NCBI RefSeq assembly: GCF_001632365.1
Contig: NW_024468510.1
Span: 643,600 to 707,599, forward strand
DNA: 64,000 nucleotides
Direction of reading: 5' to 3'
From: Laetiporus sulphureus 93-53
Lineage: Eukaryota > Basidiomycota > Agaricomycetes > Polyporales > Laetiporaceae
In this document: positions 1-11,135 of the stretch, in pieces
How positions within the stretch are numbered: position 1 is the stretch's first letter
Layout of the letters: the number at the start of each line of letters is the position of its first letter
Notes under the pieces: model-generated
Seen by the model: the letters and a program-made list of their open reading frames with translations, nothing else
The model's database searches: none
What the model was told of the DNA's origin: nothing
Made by a program: the position numbers and the translations under genes

Positions 1-511
1 GGACATCATCTGACTCGAGTCAGCTGGTCGATGACCATGACTAGCGAAATGAAGAGCTTCACGGAACGCTCGCTTAAGTGCTCGCCTTGGCCTTGGCAGA
101 GTCCTCGCTTCAGCATGTAAGCGACGGTCGCAGCCAGAAACGGCAACTCACCAAGAACGCTCGCGTACGATTGGCTCTGTCTCCGCGGTTACATAAGGTA
201 AAGTTGACCTGATGATTGATTGCGGACTAATAAAGACAATGTTCTGACCGTGATGGGATCAAGAACTGACTCCTGCGCACTTTGAAAAGAAGCCTGACGA
301 AAAGCGAGATGAAGGTTCCATTGGACGCCTGGCACAAAGACATCTACATGTCTGGTGTTCAATGATATGGCCCTGCCAGGAACCTAATAATTGAATTCCC
401 TACGATATATAGGTAATTGTCAGAAGCGACCCTACATTGACAGAGCGGATTCATGGACAGAAGTATACCCTTCGAATAAGACAATCAACGAGCAAACACA
501 CACAATTCGGC
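1..511. other. No gene seen
   Basis: No coding region can be supported here. The stretch lies downstream of the Shg1 gene that ends at 512 on the minus strand, so part of it should be the 3' untranslated region of that gene. No repeat or RNA gene was recognised. Confidence 0.5.
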
Positions 512-1524
512 TCAGACCGTAGGTAGCTCGGACATTTCCACGCTAGAGTTCTCGCTAATTGAGCTTATGGAGCTCATCGAGAGGTCTGACAAGTCCTCTC
601 GATGTCCCGCCGCCTGCTTGTTGTTATCCGAAGTTACAGGCAGTGTCTCAACCGCACACCTTTCGCCCTTTGTCTCGTTCTCTGGACGAATCAGCTTGCC
701 GGATGATGCGTCTGGCCGCAACGGTGATTGTTGCGAGGTCTCAGCATCAAGTAACGTTTCGCCTCCAGACGCTGGAGGCTCGGTCTTCATCTCTTGCTCA
801 TCAGCACCAGTGGACTCTGTCGACATTGAGATATCCATCATCACGTCCGAATCCTGGTCCCTGTCGTCTGCGCCATCCGGCACTGCTAAGTGTAGCTTGT
901 CATTAGATCGAGACGGCTTTCCGATAGGGGGGCCTGCGGTGATTGAGGTATCTTCTTCATGCATGGATCGTACTCTGATGTTCAGCGAACCTTCCTGTGC
1001 ACTCACCCGAGTTTTCCTTTCTCTTCCTGTCCTCTTGTAGGATCTTCCTCACAGATGTGCGAATGCCGGCGGCGAAGGAAGGGTCAGAGAGCATACGGAC
1101 GTCTGAGACCGCGCGGTCGACAATAGGGTATCTGTGGGCTGGTTGAGCTGTGTGTGGATGTAGATTACCATCGATAAAGCACCTGTCGAGTTCCTGCATG
1201 AGCTCTTTCGATGCCAGAGTCTCCGACATGTACTGCAGTTTAGGTTCAGACTCCATCTTCTGCCTGGCGATGTCTTCTACTCGAGCCATGAGTTGCTCTA
1301 TGCTCTCCTAAACATGTCCAGCATTATGCGGCCGTCCAGATTGCTACCTTCAGATGATGACCCACACCGTTGCGAAACTCGTTCAGCAGCTCGCGCCGTA
1401 GACGATCAAACTCCCCAGATTTCTTGAACCTGACGTTGAATATGCGGGTCAATAAGAAGCCCGATTTCGGACAGACGGTCAAGACAGACTCCTCAACGAG
1501 CTGGGTTGGATTGATGATAGGCAT
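512..1524 (-). CDS. SHG1: COMPASS complex subunit Shg1 (BOD1/SHG1 family)
   Basis: Probable subunit of the Set1/COMPASS histone H3K4 methyltransferase complex, acting in the nucleus. Four exons read in order on the minus strand: MPIINPTQLVEE, then FKKSGEFDRLRREL with FRNG, then ESIEQLMARVEDIARQKM and a helical stretch to KENS, then a long acidic Ser/Thr-rich tail starting GPPIGKPSR. The FKKxGxFDxLRR motif is the hallmark of the BOD1/SHG1 domain (about residues 5-100). Introns run from GTCTGT, GTGGGT and GTGAGT donors to AG and all join in frame. The start at 1524 was chosen because MPIINPTQLVEE leads straight into the domain. The tail (about 140 residues) has low complexity and is probably disordered. 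The family assignment is secure; membership of COMPASS is inferred from yeast. Confidence 0.8.
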
Positions 1525-1754
1525 AGTCGTCCTAGTGTTTATCGAAGCACAGTAGAGCACGCAGGTAATTGCAGCTGGAGAAATTATGGCGCTGGTGGCG
1601 CGTCCGCCACGCGACGCGACGCGTCGCGATCAAATATTGACGCTCTGCCTTCAGCCACAATTCGCTAGCCCTGCGACGGCGTTGACCTACACCATCCTCA
1701 TAATTTGTTCCTGCATCTGTCGGCGCGTTCAAGACGAATACCATTTTGCAGATC

Positions 1755-3007
1755 ATGGCGGCCGAATTTCCTGTACTCAAGAATGATCTCCTGTTGCGGG
1801 CTGCTCGAGGTACATTTCCCACATGGTCCTAAGGGAATCCTGTCCAAGAGCTTGCTCTGTAGGAGAGGAGACGGAACGTGCGCCCGTGTGGGTAATGCGG
1901 CAGGCAGGACGATATCTCCCAGGTGCGTCGCCGCACCCTAACAAGTCATCATTGTTCACATTTCTCCCGCGCAGAGTTCCGCGAAGTGCGCGCCCAGCAC
2001 GGCTTCTTCGAGGTGTGCCGCACGCCCGAGCTTGCGACTGAAGTGACGTTGCAGCCCATCCGGCGTTACTCTGGGCTCCTCGACGCTGCGATCATCTTCA
2101 GCGACATCCTCGTCGTCCCGCAAGCGATGGGCATGGACGTCGAGATGAACCCCGGCCCGTTCTTTCCCCGCCCGCTCGACACGCCCGCAGACATTGCCAA
2201 GCTGCGTGCGACGGTCAACGTCGACGCCGAGCTCGGGTACGTGTTCGAGGCGATCACTATGACGCGGCAGCGGCTCGCGGGCGAGGTGCCGCTCATCGGC
2301 TTCTGCGGTGCGCCGTGGACGCTGTTCTCGTACATGGTCGAAGGCGGCGGGAGCAGGACGTATCAGAAGGCCAAGTCATGGTTGTTCAAGTACCCCGAGG
2401 AGTCCAAGGCGCTGCTCACGAGGATCGCAGACGTCTGCGTAGATTTTCTCGTCGGGCAGGTCAAGGCTGGAGCGCAGGTGTGTCTCCCTTACATCGTCCT
2501 TTCCATCTACTTGATTCACCAACACATTCGCTTTAGTTCCTGCAAGTATTTGACTCGTGGGCAGGCGAGCTTACGCCACATCACTTCCGCGAATTCGCGC
2601 TGCCCTCGCTCACACACATCGCCACCAGCGTGCGCAGCAAGCTCCAAGCGCAGGGCATCCAAGTCGTGCCCATGACCCTCTTCCCGAAGGGCACAAACAC
2701 ACAGCTCGCACACATCGCCGAGCACGCGGGGTACGACGTGATCGGCATCGACTGGTGCATCGAACCCTCCGAGGCGCGGGGGCTCGTCGGCGATTCAGTC
2801 GCATTGCAAGGCAATATGGACCCAAACGTGCTGTATGGCGGGCGTGAAGCGATCGAGCGGGAGGTCAAGCGGATGTGTGAGAGCTTTAAGGGAAGGAAGG
2901 GCCCGAAGGGGTGGATAGCAAATCTCGGACATGGAATCACTCCTGGAGTGGACCCGGAGGATCTGCGCTGGTTCTTTGAGTGTGTTCACAAGTACTCGGC
3001 TCGATAA
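1755..3007 (+). CDS. HEM12: Uroporphyrinogen decarboxylase
   Basis: Catalyses removal of four acetate carboxyls from uroporphyrinogen III to give coproporphyrinogen III in cytosolic heme synthesis. Four exons: 1755-1809 ([19 protein letters not shown]), then one ending [10 protein letters not shown], then [20 protein letters not shown] to about 2478, then [17 protein letters not shown] to the stop at 3007. The N-terminal signature [15 protein letters not shown] contains the substrate-binding arginines, and the later active-site aspartate lies in [16 protein letters not shown]. The C-terminal [14 protein letters not shown] is typical. About 365 residues, a normal length for the family. The start at 1755 gives the usual short N-terminus. 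No oddity was seen. Confidence 0.95.
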
Positions 3008-3325
3008 AGCAGAAATGAAAGCGGTTGAATCTTGTGTGAGCTTCCAGGGCAGACCGAAGTTCTTTGTATGTCTCACGGCATATATACACGATGATACATA
3101 AATCTATATATTATCCGGATAGCTAGAAAGACAATAGCCAAGGAGCGCGATCCATTGCATGCATGACCAGTTTGCAGGGTAAATGGGAGAGTAGATGAGA
3201 TGACGGGGACGAATGCGCAACGACCACGGGACTGACCAGACAGCGGTAGATATCGATAGCGTAGCGGAAATCCTATGCACAATACAAGAACGAGAAAGTA
3301 GACCGAGGGAGATCAGGCTACAACG

Positions 3326-5575
3326 TCATGCGACAACGTCTGCCTCATTGAAGCTACTTCGTCTGCGACGCACCCTCCGCAGGTTCGGTCGTGCAGAGTT
3401 AGACCCAGGGACGACTACTGCGGCTGCGTTGTTCGTCATCCATGCGTCGGCCACGGCCGTGGCCGACTTAACTGCTGCTGCGGCCACTGTCGGTACGGCC
3501 TGCATGGAATTCATGGAGTTGGCATGCGCACGCTTCGCCACAAGGGTGGGCAGGCGAGAGGGCGGCGGAGATGGAGGGCACCGAAGCACGCGCGTGGTGG
3601 GTGGCACGGCAGGCTTCCGCGCTGCGGCACTTCTTGCGCTCGGGCCGTTAGCAAGTCTTGGGATTTTGGCAGGGGACTTTCCGTCCACCTTGACCGGCTT
3701 TGTCGTTGCCAGTACAGCCGACTGCCTCGTCGTGCGAGCGGCGACGCCAGCAACCGACCGTGTGATCCGCGTCGTGCGCTCAGAGGCGCTCCCGCGGTTC
3801 ACAGGTGCTCTCGCAGACGCAGGCTTCGCTTTGACCCGTCGCATGGCTGTCGGTGTGACATTGAGAGCAGGAAGCACGTCGTCCTCCTCGTCCCCGTCGG
3901 AGTCCGAGGCGACGCGTTTCCCTGTGGGCGTCTTGCGCGGCTGTGCGGGTGGTGCAATCTCACTCGCTTGCGCTGCAGCACGCGCAACGTGGCGACTGGG
4001 AGTAACTGGCGGAACCGGGAGTGGCGCGGAAGGGACGACGGCCACAGATGCTACGGTGGCAGCGGGCTCCTCTTCCACCACATCCATACGGTCTTCAGGC
4101 TCTGCAGGTGGCGTTGCTGGAACCATCACTGCAGCGACGGCAGCAGGTGCCACAGGAGGAACCTGCAACTTCTTCATCTCATCATAGACAGACCATTTGC
4201 AAAACTCGAGCTGCTTGAGGTAGAGATACTGCTGTTGTGGCCCGACGACACAGCCCGGACGAGCAATGCGCATGAAGGCGATTGCCTCAGATGCAGTGAA
4301 GCCGTATTTCCAGATGAGGTATGCACCGACCAGTGTACCTGTGCGACCCAAGCCAGCTTTGCACTGCGGGAACAGAAGTGTAAGCGTGAGAGAATTAAAG
4401 AATCAACAGACGCACATGGATGCCTACAACACCACCTGCCTCAACGACTTCATCAGCGATGTTGAGGAACTTTCTGACAATCTCGTCAGTTGGGTTTGTC
4501 CCGTCATCAAAATACAGCTCGTGGTGATTGATGCCTCGGTCTAGGAATTCCTGTCGGTCATATAAGGGGTGGTTTAGCCGTACTACGATTTTGACATTAG
4601 CCTTCTGAAAGTAGTCCAAGCAGTTCAGGAATGGAACAGGCAGCCGTCGTTGCAGGGCCGGTGCCCGTTGTTGCAGGGCCGGTGCCCGTTTTGGTGTAGA
4701 AGCGATTGCGTTACCAGAGTTCGACTGCTCCCGTTCTTTCTCCTTTCGGACCCAAGCCAGGTCCACAGGAGAGGCAAACGCTATGAAGTTTGGAGTGATC
4801 CAGTTCCAATCTCCGTTTTCAACTTTCTCATAGTACTCGTATTCTTCAACGTCGAATTCATTCATATCACAGAGGCCGTTTTGCATTGCCTTGTAGATGC
4901 CCCAGAGACAGTCTTGTATGCTGAGGTTGAAGTCCGAGCGGCCTCTACCGGCATCTCGGAACGGCATGAACTCGATCTCGGCTATTGGATGGAAGGCTTC
5001 CCATGGAGGCCGTTGTTGCACGATCATCTTGATGTCAAGGTAGATGAGCATGTACAGACCACAAGTCTTACGGCAAGCTTACAACGTAGAGTGCCATCAG
5101 CAATGCGGCGTTCGCCTTCCGTCGAGGATCACTGGATGAATAGAGGACGAGCCGGTGGTTAGCCAAGGTCTCGTCCTGTCAGTGTAACAGTGAGTGTGGC
5201 AGTCTATAGGTCGTCCGCTGATCGAGTACCTGTAGCAGCTCATGAATGAGGATACATGCTTTGTATACCATTGCCAGGTTCAGCGGGCCCCAGTCTTGGA
5301 AGAATGACACGTAGAGCAGCTGGTCGTCCATCGTGAAGTAGTAGTACTTCGCGTCGCGATCTGGTATGAAGGACCCAATATCGCGTAAGGGTGGCGCATC
5401 CTCAGGATCATGATCCAGGAGGGAATTGAGGACATCAGGCTTGGGAGGGTCCATGAATGAGGTAAAGTACAGCCTAAGTGGGAGTGCGGTTCATCAACAT
5501 GATGGTACTTCGCTTTGGCAAAAAGGCAACGCACCTGCCACCGAAATGACACAAAGGTTCGCATAGGGGTGCCAT
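3326..5575 (-). CDS. CDC14: CDC14-type dual-specificity protein phosphatase
   Basis: Removes phosphates placed by cyclin-dependent kinase and promotes mitotic exit and septation. N-terminal CDC14 A-domain: [35 protein letters not shown], then [17 protein letters not shown] helices. The catalytic domain has [10 protein letters not shown], the WPD-region aspartates, and the P-loop [13 protein letters not shown] formed across an intron near 4355-4400 that joins GIH to CKAG, giving the HCxxGxxR signature. [18 protein letters not shown] follows. The C-terminus after KKLQVPP is a long Ala/Pro/Arg-rich tail, as in other fungal CDC14 proteins. The extreme N-terminus is uncertain: the exon read from 5575 ([13 protein letters not shown]) joins to RLYFTSF by a GTGCGT-TTAG intron, but it lacks the usual FIPGR wording and a further upstream exon is possible. 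A 21-bp tandem repeat lies in the linker at 4650-4690. Confidence 0.88.
4650..4690. repeat. 21-bp tandem duplication inside CDC14 linker
   Basis: Two adjacent near-identical 21-bp units (period from tgcaggg at 4651 to 4672). On the minus strand they encode a seven-residue duplication, RAPALQQ then RAPALQR, between the two CDC14 subdomains. The frame is preserved. Confidence 0.85.
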
Positions 5576-6234
5576 ATCGATGGAACAAGCGACGGCAAGG
5601 CAAGAGAGCGGTAGGGACTAATGATGGTTCAACCTGGGAGGTGGCCTGCAGCGACCAGATGTGGCGCGTAGTCACGAGACCGACACGCGGCGGCCACTCC
5701 CTTTACGCGCGACGAGCTCGTGATCGTGCCTCCGTTGTGGCTGTTGAAATGTCCCGATCGTGAATGCACAAAAATGCTCGTTGGAGTTGCCATTGCAGCA
5801 TGAAAGAATGAGAATGAACGGTCGCAATGTTACTCCCATGCCTTGGCCGCCACTGCTTAGTTGAGGATGCGAAACGTGCTTGTCACGGTCGTTGCGATGA
5901 GAACCAGTCGTGCAAATTTTAATTTTTTTTTCTGACCGCCAGATGGGCCCCGGCAAAAGCATGTAAGGCCATTCTGACATGGAGGATAATATAGACCCAC
6001 TATGCGTGATCTGATAAATTGCGCGCCAGCATTCGAGTCGGAACGCGCACGTGGTCACAGGTGACGCTGGAGGCGCGGCGCGTTTGTCATTTGCCTCCTA
6101 CGCGTCGACGGATAACATACCCGCATCCGTCACGGCTTCTCTCGCCTCCACCATCCACAAGACGCTCGCCTTCGACAAACGCGGGACTTCTCCACACATC
6201 GACGACAAGCGAACGACTATCCCACGACGTCAAC
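5576..6234. other. Divergent intergenic region between CDC14 and the APSES gene
   Basis: This 659-bp stretch separates CDC14 (-) from the APSES factor (+) and must hold both promoters. It includes a T-rich tract near 5918-5931. The last ~180 bp before the ATG at 6235 contain pyrimidine-rich leader sequence with many CACC and CGAC words. No coding exon could be supported. Confidence 0.5.
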
Positions 6235-8605
6235 ATGCCCGACAATCACCACCAAATATTCAAGGTGATGTATCACGACCAACGGCCATCGTCGAAGAAG
6301 GTCTTACCCCTATCGCAGGCTACCTACAGTGGCATCCCAGTCTATGAGATGTGAGAGCTAACTTGACGCGTGTTTTGCGACCTTGGCTAAAGCATCGGTC
6401 CAGGATGTGTAAAGGCGTTGCCGTGATGCGACGCCGATCAGATTCTTGGATGAACGCGACCCAGATCCTTAAAGTTGCCGGATTTGATAAGCCACAGCGG
6501 ACCCGAATTCTGGAACGCGAGGTGCAGAAGGGAGAACATGAGAAAGTTCAGGGTGGCTATGGCAAATACCAGGGTCAGTATCTCTCGTTGTTTGTGGGGC
6601 TCAACCTAACGTCGCCACAGGTACATGGATCCCACTTGAGCGTGGGCTCGAGCTATGCAAGCTGTACAACTGCGAGCATCTCCTGCGGCCCATCATAGAC
6701 TTTCAGCCGGAGGCGAAGAGTCCACCCACGGCTCCTAAACACCTCGCCGCTACCCAGACGCTCAAACCAAGCAGCCGTCGTGGCCCTGATGGTGGCGGAT
6801 CCACCATGAGCACAAGATCTTCTCGTCGCAACCAACAAGAGGTCGACGGCTCCGAAGTTGGGACGCTATCTGTGCGCGGCTCTGAGGATGGCACTATGAC
6901 ACCTTCGCCATCGGAAGCGTCATCGAGCTCCCGTACGCCCTCACCCATTCGCAGCAGCCCAGCTCCGTCAGCTCTTATGGAGGACGAGTACGAGTCACCA
7001 CCACCAGAACCGTCGCGGAAACGTAAACATCGCCCTTCGCATGATGATTACCGTGCGGAGATCGAGGTGGCTGGAGAAAATGGCGCTCGCGATCCTGGAA
7101 GATATGGAGACCAGATTCTGGAGTACTTCATTTCGGATACCAACCAAATACCCGAGATTCTGATACAACCCCCTCCCGACTTTGACCCTGATATGGCCAT
7201 TGACGATGATGGGCACACCGCTCTGCATTGGGCAAGCGCAATGGGCCGGATTCGCATCGTGAAATTGCTGCTGACTGCCGGTGCCGATATATTCAAAGTG
7301 AACAAAGCAGGCCAGACGGCGTTGATGCGCAGCGTGATGTTCGCGAACAACTACGATGTCCGCAAGTTCCCCGAACTGTACGAGCTCCTGCATAGGTCGA
7401 CACTCAATATCGACAACAGCAATCGGACCGTATTTCACCATATCGTCGATGTGGCCATGACGAAAGGAAAGACGCACGCCGCGCGTTATTACATGGAAAC
7501 TGTTCTCAATCGGTTAGCGGACTATCCGAGGGAGTTGGCGGACATTATCAATTTCCAAGACGAGGATGGAGAGACTGCACTAACAATGGCCGCACGGTGT
7601 CGAAGCAAGCGGTTAGTGAAATTGCTCATTGACCACGGCGCCGACCCGAAGATTCCCAACCGTGACGGCAAGACGACTGAGGACTATATCCTGGAGGACG
7701 AACGGTTTCGTTCATCCCCGGTGCTCCCCTCTCGCGCAATGGCCATGTCGTTCCGCAACTCGCAAGCTGCGTATCCCCCAACAGGAGGTTCCTCATATTA
7801 TTCCTTCGGCCCGATGAGCGGCGATCGCCCTCCATTGCACTACTCGACAACCGGACAGAAAGCCGCGACGCGCTGTGTTAACGACGTGGCCATGATGTTG
7901 GATAGTCTCGCGAGCTCATTCGATCAAGAATTGAAGGACAAGGAGCGAGATTTCAATCAAGCAAATGCATTGCTAGGGAACATACAGGGCGAAATCCTCG
8001 AGAGCCAGCGATCTGTCACGCAGCTCAAAGTCCAAGCGCAAAATCTGCCGCAGGCTAAGCAGACGCTAATGAACCTCGAGGAGGAACTGCGCTCCAAGAT
8101 GGGTAAGCGATATCGTCTGGGGTGGGAAAAGTGGGTCAAATACGAAGAAGAGCGGGAAAGAGCGGTGCGCGAGGCTCACAATGGCGAGCTCGTTGCCGCT
8201 CCCGGTGAAGAGGATGTCTCGGACCTTCAAACACTCTACTCGGACATCCCGACGGACCCAGAAGCTGTCCGACAGGAATGCTCGCGTCTGCGGGAGGAAC
8301 TCGCGGTGCACAAGAAGCGCAGGCTGGGCAAGTTCGAAGAGCTCGTCAAGTTCCAGGCAGAGGCGGGGACGGGCGGGCGGATGACAGAGTATCGCCGCCT
8401 CATCGGGGCAGGCTGCGGAGGTGTTCCTCCGACAGAGGTGGACAACGTGCTGGGCATGCTGCTCGAGGTACGTCGCTCCCTTACCGCGTTATACACTATG
8501 ACACTGACGCGTCGCGCTGTGCAGACTCTCGAGGCGGAGGAACCGAGCTCGTCGTCACTCACATGGGGCGCGCCTCCCCCGCGTCCGGCGGTGCCCGCGA
8601 GCTAG
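6235..8605 (+). CDS. MBP1: APSES/KilA-N transcription factor with ankyrin repeats (MBF/SBF DNA-binding subunit)
   Basis: DNA-binding subunit of the G1/S cell-cycle factor of the Mbp1/Swi4/Res family. Residues about 5-110 form the APSES (KilA-N) domain: [64 protein letters not shown]. It is assembled from three exons by introns with GTGAGA and GTCAGT donors. A Ser-rich linker follows, then ankyrin repeats around residues 290-330 ([19 protein letters not shown]) and 405-440 ([19 protein letters not shown]), then a coiled-coil C-terminus. The 57-nt segment 8468-8524 is divisible by three and has no stop, but it has a GTACGT donor and GCAG acceptor, so it is probably an intron; retention would only insert 19 residues. 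The start at 6235 gives the usual short N-terminus. Confidence 0.93.
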
Positions 8606-8978
8606 GCGTGCGAGGTACAGTAGATGCATGGACCTTCCTAATCTTATCAGCCTAACGGCCATATCTACTCTGACGTCCAGAATGTTTAGTGCCTATTTGT
8701 ACCACTAGTTTTGTAGCATCCCATTGCATGAATAGCAGAGGATTGTCTTTGGGTAACGTTGAGCACGATACTTAGTATCAAATAACGGCCCATAAAGTCG
8801 TTTGGTGCTTTGATGCGTGAATGTATTGGAACATAGTGCGGAGGTCGAAGAATCCCATTGGACACGTATAGAGACGATTTCCTAAGTCAGCCCGAGATTT
8901 ACTGCGCGATTCACTTGCTGTCAAGAAGGCATTGAATGAGGTTATTGAGTGTGTTCATCTGTTTCAAAATAACAAAGT
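8606..8978. other. No gene seen; 3' flank of the APSES gene
   Basis: Contains the probable 3' untranslated region of the APSES gene and ordinary-looking intergenic DNA. Nothing coding or repetitive was recognised before the duplicated block that starts at 8979. Confidence 0.5.
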
Positions 8979-9133
8979 AATTTGGCTATTGACAGAATGT
9001 GGACGCGAACGGCTTACGTAATAATCGTCGCTGCAGTTCGACACCTTTTAGGAAGTAGTTTACGTAACGTTCGCCCCTCCTCCTCGTCATCGCGCTGCCC
9101 CTGTTGAGCCCTGTTGAGCTTTCTTGCTTTCTA

Positions 9134-9400
9134 TCCGCTCACGTCGCTCGATGGCGTTTTCTACGTACCTCCTCGCGGCAGTGCATGGTGAGTAGTCTGT
9201 AATGATTTCGATGTTGATTTGCAGTGTTTCTCGCTGTTAGCGTGTACTTATTGCTTTATATATGCTCACGTCGCTTAATTATGTACTTCCTCGCAGCGGT
9301 GCATGGTGAGTAGTTGGCATTTATTAAATGGTCTATGCTCTGATTTTGACGTTCGTTCACAGCGCTTCTCGCTATTAACGTGTTCTTATTCGACGTGCTC
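9134..9400 (+). repeat. Duplicated exon-intron-exon module
   Basis: A unit of about 115-120 bp occurs twice in tandem, starting at GCTCACGTCGCTCGATGG (about 9138) and GCTCACGTCGCTTAATT (about 9264). Each unit contains CTCGC[GA]GC[AG]GTGCATG followed by a GTGAGTAGT donor and, 50-60 nt later, a CAG acceptor and [TC]G[TC]TTCTCGCT[GA]TTA. Spliced, the frame stays open from the ATG at about 9151 through both units and reads as hydrophobic segments (AAVHVFLAVSVYLLLY, then AAVHALLAINVFLFD). It looks like an intron-containing module duplicated in frame at the 5' end of the left gene copy. The splice reading is inference. Confidence 0.6.
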
Positions 9401-10231
9401 TGTTTCTTTATACCTCGGCCGCCGGTTGCACATTCGGGACTCGGGAGACATCTCAGAGTGTGCACGGTCGCATCCCTCAATTGGTTACTGCTCTCCTCCG
9501 GTTGGAGGTAGTATTCATAGGTCATGCATATGCTCGACAAATGATATACATGGATGTTCACCTCGATACGGATTGCCTGTCCTGCTGTCTCGTCGTTTGT
9601 CAGTGACGTTCAGAGGTACGCAACCTGTGAGTTCCCTCGATTCCACGTGGTCCTCGAATGTTTCATCGATCATGCTTGACGTGCCTGCCACTGCCTTTAT
9701 TGTTCTTTGCTCGCATACTTCCATTGCGCAGTTTGACCGATCTCGCTCGAATGCATCATATAGGAAGAGACCATTGAAAACGTATGGTAATCGGTTTGGA
9801 GTCTATTGTTTGGGCATCGATGTAGTTTGGCTTGTGTGTCTGCCATTGCAGTGTTTGACTTTGTACATGATGGTTTCCATGAAGTGAGTTCAGAAGGGAT
9901 CTGTATGATGCACTGGCATCTGTTTGATCAATTTCCAGTTGTAAGTGGACAGCTTCGATGCACAGAAAGAACTAGGTACTTATTCGCCGGTGTTCATCAT
10001 TGTGACTTACCTGCTCTGTGCAGTGGATTGGAATGCATTATTATAGACATGCCATTGAAAGATCTGGTGTGCAGGCTCAATTTTGCATTGCTTGTTTCAG
10101 TTGCAACTGCACATGGACTAATTGCTCCTGGGGGTGAGTGGACGTCCACAATCGTCATGAACGTGATCACCGCTGACACCATCATCCCCGCATATTCGAC
10201 TCACATTCAGCAACACCTTGCCTTTTGCTCT

Positions 10232-10239
10232 CCCACCAT
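10232..10239. repeat. Target site duplication, left
   Basis: CCCACCAT immediately before the MITE; the identical 8-mer follows the element at 10787-10794. Confidence 0.9.
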
Positions 10240-10786
10240 TAAGGCTCCAACTATTTATACTATTTACACTCCTGAGGTGTAAATAAATAGTATATAGTAA
10301 ACAGTTATCTATATGTCATATAAACAGTTTATATAAAGTTTATATAGTTTTTTTGGTCCCATCTTTTGATGGAGTTTTACTCAACTGTGAGCAGCCTCTG
10401 TGATTGTTGAGGCCTTTAAGGACCTGTTTGCATCAGCAAGCACATGACAGTGAGCAGAAAACAAGCATTCAATGTCAACACTTGCACCAGAAATGACCAG
10501 AAAATCTTATGTCATACAAGAAATGACAAGAAACTCATGTTCATGAGCCTATATGATGATAAACTGTCAGTGATGACTGCTGTTAAACACTATGACTTTC
10601 AATTGGCTCACTGTTTTGCTGTCAAATCTAGCAATTGTGCACTCAATAGCCCTATATCATCATAAAACTATTTATACTATATATATACATCTATTTACTA
10701 TATACAGGCCCAACTGTAAATAAACAGATATAGTAAACAGTTAAAACTATGTAACATAGTAAATAGATAGAAATGTTGGAGCCTTA
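10240..10786. mobile_element. 547-bp MITE, hAT-like
   Basis: The element begins TAAGGCTCCAAC and ends GTTGGAGCCTTA, a perfect 12-bp terminal inverted repeat. The similarity continues imperfectly inward (TATTTATACTATTTAC on the left against the reverse complement of GTAAATAGATAGAAAT on the right). It is flanked by an exact 8-bp target duplication, CCCACCAT. An 8-bp duplication is characteristic of the hAT superfamily. The ends are AT-rich; the motif GTAAATAAAYAG..ATATAGTAAACAGTT occurs in the same orientation near both ends (about 10278 and 10706). The interior open frame (10444-10665) has no transposase features, so the element is non-autonomous. It interrupts the left gene copy: removing it together with one target copy restores the reading SPTIKGTQLR. 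Confidence 0.93.
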
Positions 10787-10794
10787 CCCACCAT
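10787..10794. repeat. Target site duplication, right
   Basis: CCCACCAT immediately after the MITE, identical to 10232-10239. Confidence 0.9.
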
Positions 10795-11135
10795 CAAAGG
10801 TACCCAACTCAGAGTCGCTGCAAAGGGAAAATATCAGGGACGAGAATTCACCTTCTACGATGGGGGCCAATCCTCTTGTCATCACTGAGGCTGCCCTGAC
10901 TGGCAACGTCTCTTCTTCGACAGTGGTTGTTTGAACCTTGCATTTGATAGCATTCGCATCCAACCCCCTGAACCGGTGTCGGTCTTGTGGTGCATGAGCG
11001 ATTCGCAGTGCAGTGATTCATGTATGGTCAGAGCAAAGGGACCCATAGTGTTTGCCAGTTCAGTAGACAAGATAATGGCAGCATTCGACGGTGTAATATG
11101 AATGGCATTTGCGCATGCCCTGCGACGGCCTCTGT

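Noticed and set aside
567..1040. 157-residue plus-strand open frame
   Set aside because: It is the reverse of the Ser/Glu-rich tail of Shg1; the minus strand has family motifs and splice-consistent exons, the plus strand has none.
3213..4465. Two long plus-strand open frames (324 and 313 residues)
   Set aside because: They are shadows of the Ala/Arg/Pro-rich CDC14 tail. Their wording is low in complexity and matches no family.
9303..9887. 194-residue plus-strand open frame as a separate gene
   Set aside because: It overlaps the inferred exon-intron module in another frame and shows no conserved wording.
10444..10665. Open frame inside the MITE as a transposase
   Set aside because: Only 73 residues, with no catalytic or zinc-finger features.
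10240..10786. Tc1/mariner or PIF-type MITE
   Set aside because: Those families duplicate TA or a 3-bp target; here the duplication is 8 bp, which fits hAT.
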